Below, one piece after another: positions 37,074 to 37,086 of a stretch of DNA of 37,086 bases. The notes under the pieces were generated by a model, which was given only the letters and a program-made list of their open reading frames with translations, ran no database searches and was not told where the DNA came from. How positions within the stretch are numbered: position 1 is the first letter of the stretch; each line of letters begins with the position of its first letter. The stretch comes from Prolixibacteraceae bacterium (lineage in GTDB: Bacteria > Bacteroidota > Bacteroidia > Bacteroidales > Prolixibacteraceae), in NCBI GenBank assembly GCA_028377305.1, contig JAONJW010000023.1, positions 1 to 37,086 of the forward strand. Reading direction: 5' to 3'. The position numbers were made by a program, and so were the translations under genes.

Positions 37074-37086
37074 CACAAACCAACAC

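Overview
The window looks like a chromosomal segment of a low-GC member of the Bacteroidota, probably an anaerobic or microaerophilic Bacteroidales/Marinilabiliales-type organism. Evidence: genes mostly lack Shine-Dalgarno sequences; several starts are preceded by Bacteroidota-type -7 boxes (TAnnTTTG); the gene set is typical of the phylum (FtsK followed by LolA, WbqC-family protein, lone ECF sigma factor, YitT, gut-type DPP-IV, plugless outer-membrane barrel next to a giant TPR protein, FtsE without FtsX); and a superoxide reductase sits beside a 2-Cys peroxiredoxin, an oxygen-defence pair common in anaerobes. No rRNA, tRNA, CRISPR array, complete insertion sequence or prophage was seen.

Layout. 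1-3597 is an accessory region: a KAP-type P-loop NTPase running off the left edge on the minus strand, a 101-residue membrane protein, and a 1.1-kb non-coding stretch with a very large palindrome made of 11-bp units. 3598-8545 holds a secreted dipeptidyl peptidase IV, a small secreted protein of unknown function, miaA, a Yip1-like membrane protein and smpB. 8749-10740 is a two-gene minus-strand operon for carbamate kinase and ornithine carbamoyltransferase. 11003-14183 is ftsK-lolA. 14241-19298 contains a WbqC-family gene, an ECF sigma factor, a SlyD-like FKBP with a cysteine-rich tail, superoxide reductase, AhpC/Prx and a YitT-family membrane protein. 19342-24885 is minus strand: an unusual intracellular GH16/ConA-like protein, then an apparent operon yicC-gmk-nadD-patatin/POTRA/barrel. 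25203-26998 has a nitroreductase and an unknown membrane-anchored protein. 27331-30399 has murB and gyrB. 30400-31244 is non-coding and carries a second giant palindrome built of 11-bp units. 31245-36236 is a TPR protein/outer-membrane barrel pair, and an ftsE-like gene closes the window.

How the genes fit together. Most are housekeeping: tRNA modification, ribosome rescue, nucleotide and NAD metabolism, cell wall, chromosome segregation and topology. Envelope biogenesis recurs (LolA, patatin autotransporter, TPR/barrel pair, MurB, FtsE). The carbamate kinase/OTC pair suggests ATP production from citrulline or the reverse reaction.

The most interesting signal is not a protein. Two unrelated intergenic regions (3013-3285 and 30738-31030) each hold a long imperfect inverted repeat whose arms divide into consecutive degenerate 11-bp units in unbroken register. 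Unit sequences differ between the two loci but architecture and period are the same. I do not recognise this as a named repeat family.
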